Shown: positions 57,372-64,000 of the stretch, piece after piece | Position numbering within the stretch: position 1 is the stretch's first letter | Layout: every line of letters begins with the position of its first letter | Source of the DNA: Dichotomopilus funicola | Lineage: Eukaryota > Ascomycota > Sordariomycetes > Sordariales > Chaetomiaceae | DNA length: 64,000 nt | NCBI RefSeq assembly: GCF_033296635.1 | Contig: NW_026944025.1 | Location: 248,001-312,000, forward strand | Reading direction: 5' to 3' | Program-made: the position numbers and the translations under genes | The notes under the pieces: generated by a model | Seen by the model: only the letters and a program-made list of their open reading frames with translations | What the model was told of the DNA's origin: nothing | Database searches by the model: none

Positions 57372-59240
57372 TCATTGCGTGGCGGCGATACACCAGTGGC
57401 GGTGGAAAGCCCAGGCACTCTTTTGACACTCCTTGCTGCAGTACTTGGTACGCCGGCAGCGGCGGCACTTGGCAAATTGCCGGGTGAACTCTTCCCACTT
57501 GCCGCACTGGTAGTAGGCACACTGTCGAATCCCTCCTCGCGTGTCGTCCTTCCGGCACAGGTTCCTCATAACGACTCCGGCCCAGTACTGCATGTCGGTG
57601 CTGTGGTACCTAACCGTGAACTTCTCCACGAGCGGGAAGATGTTCAGGTCGTTGGGCAGGCAGTATTCCTCCTCCAATTCCTCGTCCTCTTGCTCCAGTT
57701 CGGCTTCCAGGTCAGTCGGGCTGGCGCCATCTAGAACCTGAATTTCCTTGCCGATCTTAAGCCTGGGAACCAGATGGCTCCGTTGGAAATATTTCCTCAA
57801 GTTACAGTACTTGGACACGTATGCGAGAAGCTGGAGCGACATCAAGACATCTTCTTCCCGAGGCATGGCGGCGAGCACTTGCGGGTTCGGGCTGACTTGG
57901 CGGTCGAGAAGGTAGCGCGGCACGCTCGCGTTGGGCATGGCTGGTTGCGGCGGGCTGACCAGTGTTGGCCGTGTCGGAGACAAGCCCATAGCCGGCACGG
58001 GCGCCGGCGTGTTGTTGGTGGGAACGCTGCCATCCACTGGAGTCTCGTGAGTGATGTTAAAGGTGCCGGTGTCCTGTGTCTCCGATGCCGTCGGCGTGTT
58101 CAAGTCAATGGCCCCGCCGGTCATCATGCTATCCCCGTCTTCAACCGTGACTTCTGGGATGTTGACTTCGGGTTGAATGTCATTGGTACCGGACATCTCT
58201 GCGTCGGGCGAGTCGTCAGACGTGATACTTTCAGCGTTCAGATCGTCGTTTTCGGCGGAGGTCGAGTGCTGGTGACGGATAGATGGTCGTCTTCGGGACC
58301 GGGCTGCCGCGGCTAGCATGGAAGTGGGTCGCACGGTAGGGGACCGTAGTTGTGGGGGCGGCAGGGGAGTTGTTGGTGAAGCCGGCTGCGAAACGATGGC
58401 GGAGCGGGAGAAGGGGAGCATGTTGCCGAGACGGTCGGCGTCACGGACGGGGGGCCTGGTGACCCCATCGGCGGCATCCATAGAAGGGACTACCGGCGCG
58501 AGGGGTGCCGTGTGTGGCCCCGGCGAAGGGACAGAGCGGTGGTTATGGTGATGGTGGTGATGATGATGAGGGCGATGTGCAGTAGCCGTCAAAGGAGCCC
58601 GATCGGGTGGCGGAGTGACCTGGAAATGCGGTGCTATGGGTGTCGGGTCGGCGTTGGAATGAACCACCGAGGTGGACGGCCCGGCGAGAGCTGCCGACAC
58701 ATCAATTGAGGGAGGCGGTGCTTGTCTCCGGAAAGTCCGCTGGTCCACATCTAAAGTGCCCGAGCGGGACGAGAAACTCGATGACTTATGCACACGGCTG
58801 CTCCCGCCGATGCGATGGCGGTCCGACTTCTTAGCTTCCTCCGCCTTTTCACGGACCTTCTCGATCACCTTGATGTAGTTGTCGAGAATGGTGGCAATCA
58901 CCGGAACCATGTCGGCCTCGACGACCCGGGTCCGAACGCCCTCTGTGCCTCTAACGCCTATGTTGACCACGCATTGGAAGGCGAGATTCCACTTCCACAT
59001 GTCCATCATGTCTTTGCTTCGCCCCTCCTTCAAAATGCAGACTAGCCGCTCGATGCCGCCATCGACAGTTAGAATGTCGCGGATGCGTGCGGAAGATGTG
59101 GTGAGATAAGCAAGATGGTTCAATGAATTAATCAGCGGTAGTGTCGATGTGCAGTCGAGAGCCCGGCGGTCATACAAGGCCGTGGTGATGCCCACGGATG
59201 CCTTGTTGACATTAGGTATGCTGAAGTTGGCTTCCCTCAT
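57372..59240 (-). CDS. samB: MYND-type zinc-finger protein SamB/Mub1
   Basis: Homologue of yeast Mub1, which pairs with the E3 ligase Ubr2 and E2 Rad6 to degrade targets such as Rpn4, and of Aspergillus SamB, which affects morphogenesis. Single exon, 622 residues from the ATG at 59240 (MREANFSI); the frame is open further upstream but conserved sequence starts here. The N-terminal 140 residues are an ARM-like region (YDRRALDCTSTLPLINSL, GGIERLVCILKEGRSKDMM). A long disordered middle has His-rich (about eight consecutive His) and Ser/Thr/Pro-rich stretches. The C-terminal MYND finger occupies about residues 570-617 with the full Cys/His set (CAYYQC, CRRC, YCSKEC, HRHWC). No obvious loss of function. 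Confidence 0.92.
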   Translation of the reverse strand: MREANFSIPNVNKASVGITTALYDRRALDCTSTLPLINSLNHLAYLTTSSARIRDILTVDGGIERLVCILKEGRSKDMMDMWKWNLAFQCVVNIGVRGTEGVRTRVVEADMVPVIATILDNYIKVIEKVREKAEEAKKSDRHRIGGSSRVHKSSSFSSRSGTLDVDQRTFRRQAPPPSIDVSAALAGPSTSVVHSNADPTPIAPHFQVTPPPDRAPLTATAHRPHHHHHHHHNHRSVPSPGPHTAPLAPVVPSMDAADGVTRPPVRDADRLGNMLPFSRSAIVSQPASPTTPLPPPQLRSPTVRPTSMLAAAARSRRRPSIRHQHSTSAENDDLNAESITSDDSPDAEMSGTNDIQPEVNIPEVTVEDGDSMMTGGAIDLNTPTASETQDTGTFNITHETPVDGSVPTNNTPAPVPAMGLSPTRPTLVSPPQPAMPNASVPRYLLDRQVSPNPQVLAAMPREEDVLMSLQLLAYVSKYCNLRKYFQRSHLVPRLKIGKEIQVLDGASPTDLEAELEQEDEELEEEYCLPNDLNIFPLVEKFTVRYHSTDMQYWAGVVMRNLCRKDDTRGGIRQCAYYQCGKWEEFTRQFAKCRRCRRTKYCSKECQKSAWAFHRHWCIAATQ

Positions 59241-62200
59241 CTTGGCTCGCCTCGATGGAATACGGGGCCGGCACCAGATAGGGAGAGAGGGGGGAGAGAG
59301 TGCAAGTGCGGAATGGCGGTCGTATGTATAATATCGGTTTGGTCGAGTCGCGTCGCTATCGAAAGATGGGATGGGATGGTTCGAAATGAGATAGTTTAAT
59401 TGCCGGCCTATTGTTGGGGGAGAAAGGTTAGAAATGAAACGGATTACCAAAATTTATGCGCCCTGTGGAGGATGGGGTTGGCTTGCACCCGACTGCCCTG
59501 TTGCCCCAGCGGACTTGCGCGGAAGGGCGAAACCCGCTAAAATGCGTCAAGGCCGGGAACCGCCAGGGAGGAGAGGAAAGAGAAGAAAAGAAAGCGTGCA
59601 CGCTTGAAGCTCCAAAACAACATACCCCGAGTGAAGATAGTGAAAGATGGGCGGTAGTTAGTGGGGAGTCGAACGAGACGCGAGGCCGGTTGCTTTTGAG
59701 AGAGTCCGCAAGCCGGCCGAGCGTGGGCCTCGAGGGGGGTTTCGATTGATGGCCGGCGATCGAGTCAATCCTCGCCAAATACCGCAGGCCGTGGGTACAG
59801 ACGCGGCAGGCTGCGAGAGGATTAGGAAAGCGAATGAAGTGCCGTTCGTGCGTTCGGCACGATCCCCGAGACTAAACGGTGGCGGCCGCGAGAACCGGAG
59901 GTGATGGGTCGGTGTTGTTGTTGTTGCTGTTGTGATGCGAGGGGGAAGAAATGACGGCTCGCTCGCGGTGCCTGATGGTAATGGAACTTGGGGGTAGGAG
60001 GTCTGAGAGGCTGGGTAGACGGGTTTCGGACAGGCAGGCGGATGCAGCTGGGTTTTTTGCGTCGCAGCCAGGACCTGGCCACCACAGTGGGTCAAGCTCC
60101 CCCCCAAATTGTTGCCTGAGGCTGCAGGGGTCTACTGTCTCGCAGCTTTCGGCCAGTCCCGAGCGGCTGCTGCAACTTGGACTGTCGCTCGTTAAATAAA
60201 ATGCAAAGGATTTTGAGAGCCCTGCAGCGGTTCGACGCGATGCACGAGACTCGTGGTTACTGCATGGCGTGGGCTCAGTTTGAAAGTGGACTCTTTTGAA
60301 GCGCCCCGTCGTGCATTGTTCGGGCACTGGCAACTGGCAAAAACTGGCAACTTTCAACTGCTTGTACCACACGATGGAGAGAGAACCCGGAGATTGGGCA
60401 TTGGTAGATGAGGTTGCCCCGTGAGGCAAGAGCGGAGTCGTCGAGTTTGAGGTTGGGCTCAAATTCATCGACAAAGCATCGGAAGGGGCAAATTCACAGC
60501 TGCGGGGTGATCACAGGGTCGCGCCATCGTTCCGAGCTAAGATTGTCTCCAGTTGTTACTTGCAAGACCGGAGCAGGCGGTGAACGAGGCACAGCCAGAG
60601 CTTCGTCTATGAAAAGACGCCGTTTATCAGTGGCTTCACTTTTGATAGAAGGCACCACTATCCGGTTGCATACTCGAGAGACCCATGATTCCAGACTGTT
60701 TTGTTTAGTCCTTTCCTTCCCACGCCTTTGTGCCGAAACCGGTTCCCTCGACGGCCACCTTTCTGGGCACGTCTCTCCTAGGTCGTCAGCCGAGATCGTC
60801 TGTAAGTGGCCACTGGCCACACATCACGCCGCCGAGGGCCGCTGCGAGACGGCAGCGCGCGGACAAGCCCATGTAACGCTGCGAGAGCATTGAGAAACCG
60901 CCCACGACAGCATCTCCACGTCGGCCTTTTCGGTCATCCATCTTCTAGAACTTTGTATCATCGTTTCGCCAGTGCTGTTTTGGGACGAAACAAAGTCTTT
61001 GGCAAAGTCAAACAAAGAGATTCTTCAGCGAGTCTCGGGTATGCCCTTCGTTGTTGTTACCCAAACACGATTCCCTTTTCCCGAGTGGCGCGATTCCTAA
61101 TCAACCGAGCCATGGAAAAAGCCCGACATTGTGACATTTGTGCGATGGTCGATGCAGCCCAGTTTCTCAAGCACCAATGCCGCTCGTCATCCGAGTTGAC
61201 CGCCCGTTACCTTGATGGTCACTGTGCTCTGAGCCTCCAGATTGTCCACCAATTCGCATAGCCGGCCCCCAAGCCAACGGCCGTCTGATGCCCAAATCCA
61301 TCTGCAGCCGATCTTTCGCTCTGGAACTTGTCTCCACCAAAAGTTTGCCCATGGGGTCGTGCGCATCATGCCCTGGCCTGAATGCCCGAGGGGCCTCCTT
61401 GTCGCCGAGCCTTCAAGTCATCTGAAAAGGCTGCCCCCCACCTTTTCTCACCTTTTGTCGCCATCCCACTGTGGGATCTCGCGGCTCCCCAATCAGTTGC
61501 CCCTGGAAGTGGGAAAAGGTTCATCCCAGGTATTGTGCGACTGCGGGAGTTCATGCCCCCCTTTTCCATCTCATGCAATGCACCCAACAAGCAAATTGCC
61601 CAAATCAACTCTCGCGAAGACGAAATTGTCGCGGTGACAACAAATTATTTCAGTTATTTCAGGAGCGCCTAACGTGAGCGTTCAATCAGCCTACGATGGC
61701 TGAGCTGAGACACAAAGGCACATGTTGCCCACCACGAAAGACTCGGCCACCCCGTTGCAGATCACGGCCAAGGCGAGGGCCGAAGATCCGGAGCGATTCG
61801 ACCGAATAACCTTTTCCTTCTTCAGCCCTCTACCAACGGCGATGATCAATACCCGCCACCCTGGCTCATATGCTAACCCTTCAGCGTCAATGCTGATGGA
61901 ATTTCGAGATGGAAGATTGATAAAGAAGAACACAATGCCCATTATCCCGATACTCAACTCGGAACTTGAATTGGTATCGGGCGATGACGTAGCCAGCCAC
62001 AACCGCCATTGCCGTACGAGCTGGGCTGTATGCATGTGCAGTCTCGTGAACAAACAATCCCCCGCCTGAGTTTCGAAAAAAAAGAAGCGTCAAAAAGCTA
62101 AACATAACAGTAAACGCGCGCCTCAAATGCCCGCCGACCTCAGCGTTCTGTAACTCATACGGATACTCGGCTATCTCTCCGTCCTCTCAAGGCTGAGGGT

Positions 62201-64000
62201 TTGTCCCGTTTCGACGGACAACGGTCTTTATGTGAGCACTGATACCAAGCAGCTCATCCACAAGACACCCCGGCTCATAATGAGATATCTATGTTTTGAC
62301 GTTCCTGTCAAACTCGTCAAAAGAAAAATAAACATCCATATCCTGTCCCCTCCGTCCGTGGGTTTCCTTTACCTTGCCTCAAGTCAATGCAATGAAACTC
62401 AAATTCCAACGATGCCCCGGGCGCCCCCCCACCAACATATGCACTGACAAAGCCCCTGCATGGGACGGAACGAAACCCCAAATCCTCTCCATGTCCGGTG
62501 CGTGACCCCCGCAGCGCTTAAATCAACTCACCTTTACACCCACGACACCCCAATAGGCGGTCTGTTTGAGATTTTAAACGGGGCGCCATGTTGATGATGA
62601 AGTTGATGCCGGTCGCACATCTGCGCATCCATGTGCACATTGGAGGAATCATATGTTCCATGTCGCCACGGTCACACTCTTTTCTTTGCGCGACCCCGCT
62701 ATCGTTGATGATAATCGTGTTTTGTCCTTGAACGTTCGTGATGGCGAATTCTCGCCTCCTGCGAAATACCAATAGGTCGACTTCGAGCTCTCCACACTGA
62801 TCACCTCGCTTGCATCACGCCCCATTTATTTGTATCATCGACTCCTCCGACTTCCGCCAAGCCAACTTGCCAGCTTCCCAACCTTGCCGGGCCGACCGAC
62901 TGCATGTGCTCGGACGGGACTTTGACACTTTTTCTGTGTTTACTTCCATGTTATTGGAAATAAAACTGCGACAATAGATATGATCGCGATCGATCGTTGG
63001 TCGCCTTGCAGGGGGAAGAGTCTGTGCACCAAGACCTTGAACAGGCTTTTTTTTGTGAACGAGTTTGTATCATTTCCGAGGAAACCCAGGCTGAAACCCA
63101 TATCCGAGATGACAATCTATCAAGGTTTAGCAAGGTTTAGTCCGCGCAAGGAACACAATCCATAACAATTTCATGAGTAGGGGTTTCCTCCACGACACTA
63201 CATACACTACAGTGACTACACTAGTCAAACCGAAACCGACAAGCCAGCCAAGTTAACAAGCGCGCCGGTGCTTGTTTCACACACTCTTGGAACGACGGGA
63301 GCTTGAGCGGCTTGGCTGTTGGGCACGCCGGGGGTTGGACCCGTTGGTCTCCGTCCAACGCGGCGGCGCGTCGAGGTCCAATCACAGCAGACCTCCAGCT
63401 TGAAGAGGCGCCAGTGGCGCCCCTTGTCCAGTGAGAACTGCAAGGGGATTGGGTCAAAGTCGATGGCTTATTCTTATTTTATATACTTATTTCATACTTA
63501 TTTTTCTTTGGTCTCGGGTTGGTGAGTTTTGCGTTCTGGCGCTTTATGAAACACGCGCGAGTGTATCAACACGGGGGCCGAAAGCCCGCGGAGTTGTAGA
63601 GTGAAGTCCTGGGACTTGGAAGTACCACCGTTGGGGTTGGGTCAAGGAAAACGGTGGTTTCCAGCTCGGTGGAAGCATGAGTAGCTGTGTTAAACGACGG
63701 AACGGAATGTATGTTTACTAGGTAGTCTAGGGATCGAGCCTGGCTTTGAGCACATCTCGACCAGGAGAATAGGACAACGGAGAAACGAGTCTACGATGAT
63801 TAGTCTACCTATTCTATCTGTCCATTATCATGTCATATGATAGTCGTAGCCCACGGGTATCTTGCAATACACCAACACACAACCTATCCCGAGTATCCCA
63901 TATCCTTTTCAACCCAAAACATAAATAGACATTAGAATAATATCCCTAACATAGGGCAAGGTAGGACATATACATCAATCCGCGCTAACCTGCGCATGCC
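59241..64000. other. 4.8-kb interval with no supported gene
   Basis: Upstream flank of SamB/Mub1 to the window end. The proximal 200 bp hold its promoter. Further on there are only short frames without domains, direct repeats such as AAGGTTTAG (about 63122-63138), and GTAGTG/CACTAC-rich sequence at about 63194-63215. A gene with its main exons outside the window cannot be excluded. Confidence 0.55.

Overview
The window looks like euchromatic DNA from a filamentous ascomycete, most probably a Sordariomycete close to the Sordariales. The reasons are short introns (about 47-90 nt) with GTAAGT-type donors and CTAAC/CTGAC branch sites, moderate GC content, and a gene set typical of moulds: a MYND protein of the SamB/Mub1 type, a Pfa3-type DHHC palmitoyltransferase, a fungal cyanase, an AIM6-like phosphodiesterase and a CaaX lipopeptide pheromone precursor. 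I see no transposons, rRNA, CRISPR or bacterial operons. Species identity cannot be read from the sequence.

Layout. 1-329 (-) is the 5' part of ribosomal protein eL36, cut by the window edge. It shares a promoter with a seven-exon ZW10/Dsl1-family vesicle-tethering gene (806-3797, +). Next comes an 18.6-kb stretch (3798-22416) where I can support no gene; it holds simple repeats and a recurring ACTATGTA palindrome family. It ends at a single-exon PI-specific phospholipase C (22417-25917, +). A dense block follows: palmitoyltransferase (28798-31053, -), C2H2 zinc-finger protein (31835-33155, -), tail-anchored E2 of the Ubc6/UBE2J class (34274-35339, +), a 2458-residue TFIIIC B-block-binding subunit (35856-43528, -), a basic coiled-coil protein (44007-45121, -), AIM6-like (46192-47443, +), cyanase (48427-49929, +), pheromone precursor (51206-51280, +), tRNA-Thr(AGT) with an 8-nt intron (52600-52679, +), EBP2 (53238-54595, +) and SamB/Mub1 (57372-59240, -). 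The last 4.8 kb (59241-64000) shows no gene I can support.

How the genes relate. They are mostly housekeeping genes and do not form one pathway. Two links are visible. The ribosomal protein gene and the ribosome-biogenesis gene EBP2 each carry a TTAGGGTT telobox 150-200 bp upstream, suggesting shared control. The 24-codon pheromone gene, too short for ordinary ORF calling, has three tandem AACAAT-containing 14-bp repeats about 0.85 kb upstream, the core type bound by HMG-box mating regulators. Most gene models were built by joining reading frames at consensus splice sites and checking phase by hand; no transcript data were available.
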